The position numbers and the translations under genes were made by a program. Of a stretch of DNA of 25,204 bases, positions 7,106 through 15,939 are shown one piece after another. The number at the start of each line of letters is the position of its first letter. The stretch's first letter is position 1. Below the pieces are notes generated by a model. The model worked only from the letters and a program-made list of their open reading frames with translations, did not search any database and had not been told where the DNA came from. Source of the DNA: an uncultured Prevotella sp. (GTDB taxonomy: Bacteria > Bacteroidota > Bacteroidia > Bacteroidales > Bacteroidaceae); assembly GCA_900319895.1 (NCBI GenBank), contig ONQK01000172.1, positions 1 to 25,204 on the forward strand, written 5' to 3'.

Positions 7106-9727
7106 ATGGATGAAAATCAGACATTAGACCAAGACCGGATCATCAAAATTAATATTGAGGAAGAAATGCGTTCCTCGTACATTGATTATTCGATGTCAGT
7201 AATTGTGCAGCGCGCGCTTCCTGATGTGCGCGACGGATTCAAGCCCGTTCACCGCCGCATTCTCTATGGTATGAACAATTTGGGCAACACCAGCGACAAG
7301 CCTTATAAAAAGTGCGCCCGTATCGTCGGCGACGTGATGGGTAAGTACCACCCACACGGAGACAGCTCCGTCTATGGCGCATTGGTGCGCATGGCGCAAG
7401 ACTGGAACATGCGCTATACACTGGTTGACGGACAAGGAAACTTCGGCTCTGTCGACGGCGACTCGGCAGCAGCGATGCGATACACGGAATGCCGACTCTC
7501 GAAAATGGGTGAGCACATCATGGACGACTTGGAGAAAAACACGGTCGACATGCAAAACAACTTTGACGACACCTTGCAAGAGCCGACAGTCATGCCCACC
7601 AAAATACCGAACCTGCTGGTTAATGGCGGAAACGGTATCGCCGTGGGTATGGCAACCAATATACCGACACACAACCTTGGCGAGGTCATCGACGGCTGTT
7701 GCGCCTATATCGACGACCCTGAAATCGGCACCGACGGCTTGATGCGCCATATCAAAGCGCCCGATTTCCCGACAGGAGCCTATATCTATGGCCTACAAGG
7801 GGTCAAAGACGCCTACGAGACCGGACGCGGGCGAATCATCATGCGCTCGAAGGCGGAAATAGAGACGGGCGACCATCACGACAAGATTGTGGTGACCGAA
7901 ATACCGTATGGGGTGAACAAACAGCAACTCATAGAGAATATTGCCGACTTGGTGAAGGAAGGGAAAATCGACGGCATAACCAATGCCAACGATGAGACCG
8001 GCCGCCAAGGCATGCGAATCGTCATCGATGTGAGAAAAGATGCCAATGCCAATGTCATCTTGAACAAACTGTTCAAAATGACGGCATTGCAAAGCTCGTT
8101 CTCGGTAAACTGCATCGCATTGGTGAAAGGCCGGCCGCGCCTGCTGTCGTTGAAGGAATGCGTGAAGTATTTCGTCGAACACCGCCACGAAGTAACCATC
8201 CGCCGCACACAGTTTGACCTGAAAAAGGCGCAAGACCGGATCCACATATTAAAAGGCCTGATCATCGCTTGTGACAACATCAACGAGGTGGTGCAGATCA
8301 TTCGAGCTTCAAAAACCCCCGCAGAGGCTCAGCGCAATTTGGAAGAACGCTTCAAGCTAGACCAGTTGCAGTCGAAAGCCATTGTTGACATGCGCTTGTC
8401 GCAGCTCACGGGTCTGCGCATGGATCAGTTGCATGCAGAATACGACGAGCTGGAGAAGCTCATAGCCTATTTGCAGTCCATATTAGACGACCCGGAATTG
8501 TGCAAGAAGGTAATGAAAGACGAACTGATTGCCGTAAAAGAAAAATATGGCGACCAACGCCGTACAGAATTGATTTTGGACGAACACGAGTTCAACGCCG
8601 AGGATTTCTATCCCAATGACCCTGTAGTTATCACGGTCAGCCACCTTGGCTATATCAAGCGCACGCCGTTGAGCGAGTTCCGCGAGCAGGCGCGCGGCGG
8701 CGTGGGGGCCAAAGCCACCAGGACCCGTGACCAAGACTTCACGGAGTCGATATATCCGGCCACGATGCACCAGACCATGCTCTTCTTCACTAAAAAAGGC
8801 CGCTGTTATTGGTTGAAATGCTATGAAATACCCGAAGGTGACAAGAACTCGAAGGGTAGGGCAATACAAAACATGCTCAATATCGACAGTGACGACTCGG
8901 TGAATCACATCTTGCGCCTCCGCGGGCTCAGCGACGAGGAATTTGTGAAGTCACACTATGTCGTATTTGCAACCAAACGCGGTATTGTGAAGAAAACCTG
9001 CCTGGAAGCATACAGTCGGCCACGCACCAATGGCGTGATCGCCATCAACATTCCCGAAGGCGACGAGGTGGTAGACGTACGCCTGACCAACGGCAGAAAC
9101 GAATTGATTATCGCCAACAGAAACGGTCGCGCCGTCAGGTTCAATGAAAATGCCGTACGCACGATGGGACGAGTGTCCACAGGTGTCCGGGGCATGCGCA
9201 TTGACGATGGTGACGATGCCGTCGTCGGTATGATTGTGGTGAACAATCCTCAAAACGAGACGGTGATGGTGGTCAGCGAAAACGGCTATGGCAAGCGCAC
9301 GGCAGTCGTGGACGAAAACGGCGAAGACATCTATCGCAAGACCAACCGTGGCGGCAAGGGCGTTCGCACGTTGAACATCACGGAGAAGACAGGCAGGCTG
9401 GTGGCCATCAAGAATGTGACCGACGAGAACGACCTGATGATCATCAACAAGAGCGGTGTCGCCATTCGCCTGTCTGTGGCAGAATGCCGTGTGATGGGTC
9501 GTGCGACGCAAGGTGTCCGCCTGATAAATCTGGCAAAGAAGAACGACACGATTGCCAGTGTGTGCAAGGTGATGAGCTCGGAGTTGGAAGCAACAATTGA
9601 GGAAGAGAATCGCGCCAAATGGGCACAGAAGAACGAGACACCCGAGTCTCCAACCGCAGATGACAGCTCCGCCGTCGATGACGACTCAGAGAATGGATTC
9701 GAGAATGAAAATGTGAGTTTAGAATAA
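7106..9727 (+). CDS. gyrA: DNA gyrase subunit A
   Basis: Breakage-rejoining subunit of DNA gyrase, which introduces negative supercoils with GyrB. The 873 residues show the DNA-cleavage core with the catalytic Tyr126 in AAMRYTECRLS. The quinolone-determining region is HPHGDSSVYGALVRMAQ (82-98). The C-terminal beta-pinwheel includes the GyrA-box TNRGGKG (746-752), which distinguishes it from ParC. The C-terminal tail from about 825 is acidic. In the quinolone region Ser87 (E. coli Ser83) is intact, but the position of E. coli Asp87 is Gly91. The start ATG is preceded by GGAAGAAATTTAGACTAAG. A TPR-protein gene follows after 29 nt, too close for an obvious separate promoter. Confidence 0.97.
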   Translation: MDENQTLDQDRIIKINIEEEMRSSYIDYSMSVIVQRALPDVRDGFKPVHRRILYGMNNLGNTSDKPYKKCARIVGDVMGKYHPHGDSSVYGALVRMAQDWNMRYTLVDGQGNFGSVDGDSAAAMRYTECRLSKMGEHIMDDLEKNTVDMQNNFDDTLQEPTVMPTKIPNLLVNGGNGIAVGMATNIPTHNLGEVIDGCCAYIDDPEIGTDGLMRHIKAPDFPTGAYIYGLQGVKDAYETGRGRIIMRSKAEIETGDHHDKIVVTEIPYGVNKQQLIENIADLVKEGKIDGITNANDETGRQGMRIVIDVRKDANANVILNKLFKMTALQSSFSVNCIALVKGRPRLLSLKECVKYFVEHRHEVTIRRTQFDLKKAQDRIHILKGLIIACDNINEVVQIIRASKTPAEAQRNLEERFKLDQLQSKAIVDMRLSQLTGLRMDQLHAEYDELEKLIAYLQSILDDPELCKKVMKDELIAVKEKYGDQRRTELILDEHEFNAEDFYPNDPVVITVSHLGYIKRTPLSEFREQARGGVGAKATRTRDQDFTESIYPATMHQTMLFFTKKGRCYWLKCYEIPEGDKNSKGRAIQNMLNIDSDDSVNHILRLRGLSDEEFVKSHYVVFATKRGIVKKTCLEAYSRPRTNGVIAINIPEGDEVVDVRLTNGRNELIIANRNGRAVRFNENAVRTMGRVSTGVRGMRIDDGDDAVVGMIVVNNPQNETVMVVSENGYGKRTAVVDENGEDIYRKTNRGGKGVRTLNITEKTGRLVAIKNVTDENDLMIINKSGVAIRLSVAECRVMGRATQGVRLINLAKKNDTIASVCKVMSSELEATIEEENRAKWAQKNETPESPTADDSSAVDDDSENGFENENVSLE

Positions 9728-9756
9728 TTTTGAAACAATTTAAAAAATAATTATTT

Positions 9757-10950
9757 ATGAAAAAACTGATGATGATGGCGCTGTTTGCCATTATGACAAC
9801 AGCAACTTTCGCACAAGATGCAGCAAAACAAATCTTGAAGATGAAGAATTATGACGAGGCTGCAGCTCTTTTGAACAACAACTTGGGCAGTATGGACGCT
9901 GAAACCAAGGCAAAATGTTACAACAAACTCGTGGACTTGTGCTTCAATGCGATGAAAGACGAAATGGATGCTCCTGAAAAGTCGGAAAGTTTCTATACCG
10001 CCCTGAACAACGCATTTGAAGCAGCAAAGAAATGCTATGAATTTGACGTTATGCCTAATGAAAAAGGAAAAGTCAAACCAAAATTCATCGAAAACAACGG
10101 CATGCGTTTGTTCCAGATACGTCACCACTTGATAAATGGCGGCATCATGTACCAAGGAAAAAACGACAACGTGAATGCCTATAAGTTCCTCAAAGGCTAT
10201 GTGGACAGCGCTGAGGAGCCGCTATTTGCGAAGTTCATGGCACTGGGCGACCAAAATTTGACCAACATCGCTTATTATGCAGCTATTTATGCCTATCAAA
10301 ACAAAGACATGGCCAATGCGGAGAAATATGCAGAAATCGCGATGAACGACCCCGAGAAAGGCCGAGAAGCACTGAACATCAAATTGGCCTTGGCACAAGA
10401 ACAGCTGAAGACACGCGAAGACTCTGTGGCTTATGCTCAAAAGCTGGAGCAGATCTATGCCAGTGACAAGACCAATAAAGACGTCTTCGGAACACTTATC
10501 AACACCTATATCGGACTTGGTATGGACACGGAGCTGGAAGCCTTGCTAGAAGCAAAATTGGCAGAAGAGCCGGACAACTTCACCGTATGGGCTGTGCGTG
10601 GTCAACGTGCCATGAGCAGCATGAAACTCGACGAAGCTGTTGGATTCTTTAAAAAAGCACTGGACATTCAGCCCGAAAACGTCACGATCCTGACTTACAT
10701 CGGTGCCTGCCAGCTGGACCGCGCCGCGTTGGCTGAAGACCGTGCCTCCGGCAAGACAGGTCGCGCGCCCAAGGCTGCCATGGAGCAAATACGTCCGATT
10801 TACGATGAGGCTAGAGGCTATCTGGAGAAGGCGCGCCTCATCGACCCCGAAAGAAAGGAAGCAAACTGGGCATACCCCTTGTATCGTGTATATTACAGCT
10901 TGAAGGACGAGGCTAAGATGAAGGAGCTGGAGCCATTAGTTAATCAATAA
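9757..10950 (+). CDS. Exported tetratricopeptide-repeat protein, function unknown (paralogue 1)
   Basis: A protein of 397 residues with a signal peptide (MKKLMMMALFAIMTTATFA, cleavage expected after Ala19 before Gln20). It is therefore periplasmic or outer-membrane associated; there is no lipobox. The mature part is alpha-helical and Ala/Lys/Glu-rich. The clearest TPR spans about 273-306 (PDNFTVWAVRGQRAMSSMKL then DEAVGFFKKALDIQPEN), and a further helix pair precedes it at about 183-215. The end carries LIDPERKEANWAYPLYRVYY (361-380), which recurs in the next protein. It lies 29 nt after gyrA and 19 nt before its paralogue, so a gyrA-TPR-TPR transcript is likely. I do not recognise a specific function; TPR arrays usually mediate protein-protein contacts. 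Confidence 0.85.
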   Translation: MKKLMMMALFAIMTTATFAQDAAKQILKMKNYDEAAALLNNNLGSMDAETKAKCYNKLVDLCFNAMKDEMDAPEKSESFYTALNNAFEAAKKCYEFDVMPNEKGKVKPKFIENNGMRLFQIRHHLINGGIMYQGKNDNVNAYKFLKGYVDSAEEPLFAKFMALGDQNLTNIAYYAAIYAYQNKDMANAEKYAEIAMNDPEKGREALNIKLALAQEQLKTREDSVAYAQKLEQIYASDKTNKDVFGTLINTYIGLGMDTELEALLEAKLAEEPDNFTVWAVRGQRAMSSMKLDEAVGFFKKALDIQPENVTILTYIGACQLDRAALAEDRASGKTGRAPKAAMEQIRPIYDEARGYLEKARLIDPERKEANWAYPLYRVYYSLKDEAKMKELEPLVNQ

Positions 10951-10969
10951 AAACCAAAAGGGAACGAAG

Positions 10970-12181
10970 ATGAAGCGCATATTGTTTATATCGCTTCTAA
11001 TGATAACCATTATACCGTGCGTGAGCGCTCAAAAAAAAGAGATCGCTCAGGCACGGTCTTTTATTAAAAACGGGAAGAACTTGGACAAGGCAGAAGAACT
11101 GATGAGAAACTTGTTGAAGGACTCCCTATTGCGCGACAATGAAAAAGTCTACTTGACACTTTTTGAGGCAGTAATGAAACAGCGAGATCAAGGAAATGAA
11201 CTCCTTTATTTGCAGCAAAAAACCGATACGGCAGACTTTTTTGAGGCTTCCCTGAAAGCGCACCTAGCCTATTTGGCACTCGATTCGGTTGAAGTCTTGC
11301 ACAATAAAAAGGACCACTCGCAATTGAAGTATCGCCAACGCTTTGCACGGCATGTGGGTGGCGTATGCCTCAATCTATATAAAGGCGGCGAACACTTCAA
11401 AAGAAAAGGCAACACCCGCCGCGCCATTGATTTTTACGACGAATACATCGCATCCTATATCCGCAATGCCATAGCCTTGCAATTGAGAAACGACTCGAAA
11501 AGCGACTCGATGGTCTCGCAGGCCGCTTTTAACGCGCTGCATTGTGCCTACAAGCTCGACGATGTCAATTTGATGGAGAAATATGCCCCCCTAGCGCGTA
11601 AAAACCAGTCGATGCTGCCTTATCAATTGCAATACATGGCAAATATTTACAGGAAAAAGGGTGAAGAAAAGAAATATGTGGGAAGTCTCGAAGAAGGCTT
11701 TGAAAAATTCCCGCAGAACTTGTATTTCTTCAGCCATTTAGTCGGCTGGTATGGACGAAAAGGCAAATACGACAAAGCGCTGGAAGTCGTCAGCAGGGCA
11801 TTGGAGGTGGACGCTACCAACCGCGATTACCATCTGGCGAAGAGCTCGGTGTTTTTGAACCAAAAAAAATACGGGGAATGCCTTGCCATCTGCGACTCAT
11901 TGCTTCAACTTAACGACAGCCTTCCCGAAGCAATCCTTAATACCGGCTTGGCATATTATAACATGGCAGTCGAAAAGGACAAACAGCCCAAGCAAACGGC
12001 GACAGTCCGGAAAAAGATACACAATTATTATGAGAAGGCGATGGTGTACCTCGAAAAATACCGCAGCCTTTATCCTGAAAGGAAAAGAAGATGGCTGCAT
12101 CCTTTGTACATCATCTATCTGAACCTCAATCAAGGGGAAAAATTCGACGAAATCAATGCCTTGATGAATGAAGAAAATTAA
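10970..12181 (+). CDS. Exported tetratricopeptide-repeat protein, function unknown (paralogue 2)
   Basis: A protein of 403 residues with a signal peptide (MKRILFISLLMITIIPCVSA, cleavage expected after Ala20). The helical repeat body contains TPR-like segments at about 248-318 (the second includes DKALEVVSRALEVDATNRDY). It shares organisation and the C-terminal signature PERKRRWLHPLYIIYLNL (from residue 369) with the preceding protein, so the two are divergent paralogues, probably from a tandem duplication. It is 19 nt downstream of paralogue 1, and no clear intrinsic terminator follows before the serC promoter. Cys17 lies in the signal peptide without a lipobox. Function unknown. Confidence 0.82.
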   Translation: MKRILFISLLMITIIPCVSAQKKEIAQARSFIKNGKNLDKAEELMRNLLKDSLLRDNEKVYLTLFEAVMKQRDQGNELLYLQQKTDTADFFEASLKAHLAYLALDSVEVLHNKKDHSQLKYRQRFARHVGGVCLNLYKGGEHFKRKGNTRRAIDFYDEYIASYIRNAIALQLRNDSKSDSMVSQAAFNALHCAYKLDDVNLMEKYAPLARKNQSMLPYQLQYMANIYRKKGEEKKYVGSLEEGFEKFPQNLYFFSHLVGWYGRKGKYDKALEVVSRALEVDATNRDYHLAKSSVFLNQKKYGECLAICDSLLQLNDSLPEAILNTGLAYYNMAVEKDKQPKQTATVRKKIHNYYEKAMVYLEKYRSLYPERKRRWLHPLYIIYLNLNQGEKFDEINALMNEEN

Positions 12182-12218
12182 TTTAAGTGGCATGAAGACA
12201 TAAATATTTAGGATTTAA

Positions 12219-12250
12219 TTTGTACATGTCAAATTAATAATGTAACTTCG
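12219..12250 (+). promoter_or_regulatory. Promoter of serC
   Basis: TTTG (12219-12222), 20 bp, TAACTTCG (12243-12250): the Bacteroidota pattern with one mismatch (TTCG for TTTG). It leaves a leader of roughly 40 nt to the serC ATG. Confidence 0.65.
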
Positions 12251-12297
12251 CAGACAAATTTAAACTATTATTAGCTAAACAAAAAATAAACAATCTA

Positions 12298-13410
12298 ATG
12301 AAAAAGTACAATTTCAATGCAGGACCTTGCGTCCTGCCGAAAGAGGCAGTTGAGTCAACCATCAACGCCATCCGCGATTTTGACAACACCGGCATCGGTT
12401 TGCTGGAAATCTCACACCGTACACCAGGATGGGAAAGAGTAATGGAAGAAACTCGCCAGCTCTGGCGCGACCTGCTCAACATCCCCGACAATTACGAGGT
12501 GCTTTTCCTCGGTGGCGGTGCCAGCACCCAGTTCTTCATGGTACCGGCCAACCTGATGAAGACTAAGGCGGCTTATCTCCAAACAGGTGTTTGGGCAAAA
12601 AAAGCAGCCAAAGAGGCTAAAAACTTTGGAACAACAGAAATCGTGGCATCTTCAGAAGACAAGGTTTACAACTACATTCCAAAAGGTTGGACCGTTCCTG
12701 CTGATGCCGACTATTTCCACATCACAACCAATAACACCATCTACGGTACTGAAATCCGCAAAGACTTTGCCCCGGAAGAAATCAACAACGTAATGCTCGT
12801 TGCAGACATGAGCTCTGACATTATGAGCCGTCCGGTTGATGTGAGCAAATACGCCCTCATCTATGGCGGCGCCCAGAAGAACGTAGGTCCTTCAGGCGTC
12901 ACTTTCGTCATCGTACGCAAAGACATCCTCGGACAAATTGGTGACCGCGCATACATGAACCCGCTGCCCACGATGGTAGACTATCGCACACATGCAGCAG
13001 AGGAAGCACGCAACATCTCTATGTTCAACACTCCCCCCGTGCTCCCTATTTTTGCAATGCACGAAACACTGCTCTGGCTCAAGAACACCATCGGTGGCGT
13101 AGAAGAGATGAACAAAATCAACGTGAAGAAGTCAAATCTGCTCTACGATGAAATCGACCGCAATAAGATGTTCGTAGGTACGGTTGCCAACAAAGAAGAC
13201 CGCTCAATCATGAACCACTGCTGGGTAATGGCTCCAGGCTTTGAAGACAAGCAGGATGCTTTCATGACTTTCGCAAAAGAACGCGGAATGGTTGGTATCA
13301 AAGGACACCGTTCTGTGGGCGGTTTCCGTGCATCGCTCTACAATGCTTGTACAATTGAGGATGTTGAAGCACTCGTTCAGTGCATGCAAGACTTCGAGAA
13401 ACAGTTCTGA
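12298..13410 (+). CDS. serC: Phosphoserine aminotransferase
   Basis: PLP enzyme that converts 3-phosphohydroxypyruvate and glutamate to phosphoserine and 2-oxoglutarate, the second step of serine synthesis; SerC also acts in PLP synthesis in some bacteria. The 370 residues begin MKKYNFNAGPCVLP, the family N-terminus. They contain EISHRTPGWERVMEE (37-51), GGGASTQF (72-79) and the PLP lysine Lys194 in GGAQKNVGPSGV. The gene has its own promoter and a strong terminator, so it is a single-gene unit. In many Bacteroidota serC stands directly before the phosphoglycerate dehydrogenase gene; here the two are separated by crp/fnr and hcp. Confidence 0.96.
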   Translation: MKKYNFNAGPCVLPKEAVESTINAIRDFDNTGIGLLEISHRTPGWERVMEETRQLWRDLLNIPDNYEVLFLGGGASTQFFMVPANLMKTKAAYLQTGVWAKKAAKEAKNFGTTEIVASSEDKVYNYIPKGWTVPADADYFHITTNNTIYGTEIRKDFAPEEINNVMLVADMSSDIMSRPVDVSKYALIYGGAQKNVGPSGVTFVIVRKDILGQIGDRAYMNPLPTMVDYRTHAAEEARNISMFNTPPVLPIFAMHETLLWLKNTIGGVEEMNKINVKKSNLLYDEIDRNKMFVGTVANKEDRSIMNHCWVMAPGFEDKQDAFMTFAKERGMVGIKGHRSVGGFRASLYNACTIEDVEALVQCMQDFEKQF

Positions 13411-13431
13411 AAATAATCTTCAAAGATTAAG

Positions 13432-13470
13432 AAAATCCTGCATTTTGTTAAATGAAATGCAGGATTTTTT
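13432..13470. terminator. Terminator between convergent serC and crp/fnr
   Basis: AAAATCCTGCATTT (13432-13445) and AAATGCAGGATTTT (13455-13468) form a perfect 14-bp stem around a 9-nt loop. T residues run to 13470 on the plus strand and a shorter T run is present on the minus strand, so it can serve both convergent genes. Confidence 0.88.
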
Positions 13471-13482
13471 AGTTTAAACTTA

Positions 13483-14052
13483 TCAACGTTTCAGTTCTAT
13501 TCCATCTATTGTTCGTTCTATAATCCCTTCTTTTTTAAGTTCCGAAAGTACGCGCGAGAGCGATGGCCGTGAAACGCCAAGTACTCGAGCCAGCCATTCC
13601 ACATTGTCTATTGGTCGCTTTGATAAATAGCCCAGAACGCGTTCCCGTAGCGACTGCAATGCAAATTCATTTACTCGTCGGCTAAGCCGCTGCAAGCGGT
13701 CGGAGAGAATGGCGATGAACTTCATCATCGTCTGTTTGTCGCGGTGGAGCAAGTCGGCGAAAGCCTGTCGGTCGATGGAAAGCAGTCGGCAGTTGGTTTT
13801 GGCAACGATGCTGACGGGTAAGTGGTTGTTTTCGGCATAGACAAATGCTGGTGCGAGGAGGGAAGGAGCATTGAGCGTTTCAACAACGACTTCGTTCCCG
13901 TTCGGATGGGTCATGGTTGTATAGATCGTTCCTTCAACAAGTAGTATGATGTCGGTCAGTTCATCGCCTGCATAGGCAATATGCGTGCCTTTTTCCTTGT
14001 TGCGCAAGCGATGGGGCGTATATTCTAAAATTTGGTTGATTAAATTCTTCAT
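13483..14052 (-). CDS. Crp/Fnr-family transcription regulator, probable HcpR-type
   Basis: A regulator of 189 residues from the chosen start (MKNLINQILEYTPHRLR). The N-terminal cyclic-nucleotide-binding-like beta-roll spans about 15-105 (KGTHIAYAGDELTDIILLVE), followed by a dimerisation helix (DRLQRLSRRVNEFALQSLRE). The C-terminal winged helix-turn-helix has the recognition region ARVLGVSRPSLSRVLSELKK. The open frame extends to a GTG at 14115 (ATG at 14112), but a TAGTTTTG -7 element lies inside that extension, so the start at 14052 is preferred. It is divergent from hcp. Regulators of this family next to hcp control it in response to NO or nitrite in several anaerobes, so that role is inferred here. 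No Cys cluster for an FNR-type Fe-S centre is visible. Confidence 0.85.
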   Translation of the reverse strand: MKNLINQILEYTPHRLRNKEKGTHIAYAGDELTDIILLVEGTIYTTMTHPNGNEVVVETLNAPSLLAPAFVYAENNHLPVSIVAKTNCRLLSIDRQAFADLLHRDKQTMMKFIAILSDRLQRLSRRVNEFALQSLRERVLGYLSKRPIDNVEWLARVLGVSRPSLSRVLSELKKEGIIERTIDGIELKR

Positions 14053-14081
14053 TTTTACATCTTTTTCTTCAAATGATGACA

Positions 14082-14089
14082 CAAAACTA
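14082..14089 (-). promoter_or_regulatory. Candidate -7 element for crp/fnr
   Basis: On the minus strand TAGTTTTG (14089-14082) matches TAnnTTTG and lies 29 bp before the ATG at 14052. No good TTTG was found at 19-21 bp upstream, so the promoter may depend on an activator. It decides the start choice for the regulator. Confidence 0.5.
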
Positions 14090-14139
14090 TCTCTTTTTTT
14101 TCGATATATCATCACAATCGTCTTTAAAAAAACTTAAAT

Positions 14140-14153
14140 GTAACATTTGTTAC
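14140..14153. promoter_or_regulatory. Palindromic operator candidate between crp/fnr and hcp
   Basis: GTAACATTTGTTAC is a perfect 6-bp inverted repeat (GTAACA/TGTTAC) around TT. It lies in the divergent region, with its centre at 14146.5, about 43 bp upstream of the transcription start expected from the hcp -7 element at 14176. That is the position of a class II Crp/Fnr activator site. It could also affect the divergent regulator promoter. Binding is inferred. Confidence 0.6.
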
Positions 14154-14175
14154 GCGCCATATCGTTGATTGGCGG

Positions 14176-14183
14176 TAGCTTTG
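14176..14183 (+). promoter_or_regulatory. -7 element of the hcp promoter
   Basis: TAGCTTTG matches TAnnTTTG. There is no TTTG at the normal 19-21 bp distance (the nearest, 14146-14149, is 26 bp away and lies inside the palindrome). This suggests a promoter that needs its activator. The leader to hcp is about 25 nt. Confidence 0.6.
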
Positions 14184-14214
14184 CAGGAAAATCTTCATTC
14201 TAATTTTAACTTAA

Positions 14215-15882
14215 ATGAATAAAGACATGATGAACGACAACAAAATGTTCTGTTTCCAATGTCAGGAAACAGCGAAAGGTACAGGATGTACCATCAAAGG
14301 AGTGTGTGGAAAACAGCCGGAAACGGCGCGGTGGCAAGACCTTCTCTTGAGCGTGGTGCGCGGTGTGGGAAGCATTCAGCACGAGCTGAATAAAAACGGC
14401 GTGGCGTGTAGCAAGGAAGTGGAGGATTTCCTCGTGGATGCACTGTTCTGTACGATTACCAATGCCAATTTCGACGACAATGCCATTCTTCGCAAGGTAG
14501 ATAATGGTATTGCTTTGAAACGTGAGCTATTGAAGCGGGCAGAGGCCGCGAGCGTGGTACTACCCGACTGGCGAGAAGTGTGCTGGGGAGGCGAGAAAAG
14601 CGATTACGAGGCAGAAGGCACCCGACAGACTGTGCTCCGCAATGAGAATGCCGACTTGCGTTCGCTTAAAGAATTGACCATTCTTGGACTGAAAGGTATG
14701 GCGGCTTACTATGAACACGCTGCACGATTGGGCAAGACGGACAAGGAAATCGTCGCTTTTATGTGCGAGGCGTTGAGCATCATTACAGATCCCGATGCGA
14801 ATCTTGAAACATTGTTAAATAATGTTATGCAAACGGGAAAATTTGGAGTAGATGTCATGGCATTGCTCGACGAGGCCAATACTGGCGTGTTTGGCAATCC
14901 CGAAATTACGAAAGTAAATATTGGCACACGCAAGAACCCGGGTATCCTCATTTCTGGACACGACCTCGCTGATCTCAAGCAATTGCTCGAACAGTGCGAA
15001 AGAACTGGCATCGACATCTATACACATGGAGAGATGCTACCAGCACACTACTATCCAGAACTGAAGAAATACACGCATCTCGTCGGTAACTATGGTAATG
15101 CATGGTGGCAACAGAAAGAGGAATTCAGCACCTTCAACGGACCGATTCTTTTCACAACCAACTGTATCGTTCCACCATTGCCTAATGCAAACTACAATAA
15201 CCGCGTATTCACGACTAATTCCACAGGCTTTCCAGGATGGAAACACGTCAATGAAGATGCAGACGGTAAAAAAGATTTTTCAGAAATCATTGCATTGGCA
15301 AAAACCTGCGATCCGCCTACAGAAATAGAAACAGGCGAAATTATCGGCGGTTTTGCCCATACACAAGTCTTTGCGCTGGCCGACAAGATTGTCGAGGCGG
15401 TGAAGTCTGGAGCCATCCGTAAATTCGTTGTTATGAGCGGTTGTGACGGTCGTATGAAAAACCGCAACTATTACGCCGATTTTGCAAAGGCTTTGCCGAA
15501 GGATACGGTAATTCTGACAAGCGGTTGCGCAAAATATAAGTACAACAAGCTCGATTTGGGCGACATCAACGGTATTCCCCGCGTACTCGATGCCGGCCAG
15601 TGTAACGACTCTTATTCATGGGCTGTAGTCGCATTGAAACTGAAAGAAATCTTCGGTGTGGCCGACATCAACGACCTGCCAATCTTCTTCAACATTGCAT
15701 GGTACGAACAGAAAGCCGTCATCGTATTGCTTGCTTTGCTTTCTTTGGGTGTGAGGAATATCCACATCGGTCCGACATTGCCAGGTTTCGTATCGGAAGG
15801 TGTGCTGAAAGTACTCGTTGAGCAGTTCGGACTTGGAACAATTACAACCGTTGAGCAAGATATTGCGAAATATATTGGATAA
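14215..15882 (+). CDS. hcp: Hybrid cluster protein (hydroxylamine/NO reductase)
   Basis: A cytoplasmic Fe-S enzyme linked to nitrosative-stress defence; known members reduce hydroxylamine and NO. The 555 residues show the N-terminal cluster motif Cys13-x2-Cys16-x8-Cys25-x5-Cys31, the spacing of the [4Fe-4S] (class I/anaerobe) type rather than the enterobacterial [2Fe-2S] type. All seven ligands of the hybrid cluster can be placed by comparison with the Desulfovibrio enzyme: His249, Glu273, Cys317, Cys410 (persulfide position), Cys438, Cys463 and Glu498. Alternative starts at Met4, Met5 or Met11 exist; Met1 is kept because the first ATG follows the promoter at normal distance. No hcr reductase partner is adjacent. 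Divergent crp/fnr suggests local control. Confidence 0.96.
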   Translation: MNKDMMNDNKMFCFQCQETAKGTGCTIKGVCGKQPETARWQDLLLSVVRGVGSIQHELNKNGVACSKEVEDFLVDALFCTITNANFDDNAILRKVDNGIALKRELLKRAEAASVVLPDWREVCWGGEKSDYEAEGTRQTVLRNENADLRSLKELTILGLKGMAAYYEHAARLGKTDKEIVAFMCEALSIITDPDANLETLLNNVMQTGKFGVDVMALLDEANTGVFGNPEITKVNIGTRKNPGILISGHDLADLKQLLEQCERTGIDIYTHGEMLPAHYYPELKKYTHLVGNYGNAWWQQKEEFSTFNGPILFTTNCIVPPLPNANYNNRVFTTNSTGFPGWKHVNEDADGKKDFSEIIALAKTCDPPTEIETGEIIGGFAHTQVFALADKIVEAVKSGAIRKFVVMSGCDGRMKNRNYYADFAKALPKDTVILTSGCAKYKYNKLDLGDINGIPRVLDAGQCNDSYSWAVVALKLKEIFGVADINDLPIFFNIAWYEQKAVIVLLALLSLGVRNIHIGPTLPGFVSEGVLKVLVEQFGLGTITTVEQDIAKYIG

Positions 15883-15901
15883 ACTTCTGCGAATATTTAT
15901 T

Positions 15902-15939
15902 AAAAATCCTATATTCCTTTGGTGGAGTGTGGGATTTTT
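15902..15939 (+). terminator. Terminator of hcp
   Basis: AAAAATCC (15902-15909) pairs with GGATTTTT (15932-15939), and the stem continues inward through 15910-15917/15924-15931 with three G-T wobbles, closing on a TTTGGT loop (15918-15923). The 3' arm provides the T run. The next gene's promoter overlaps this hairpin. Confidence 0.75.
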
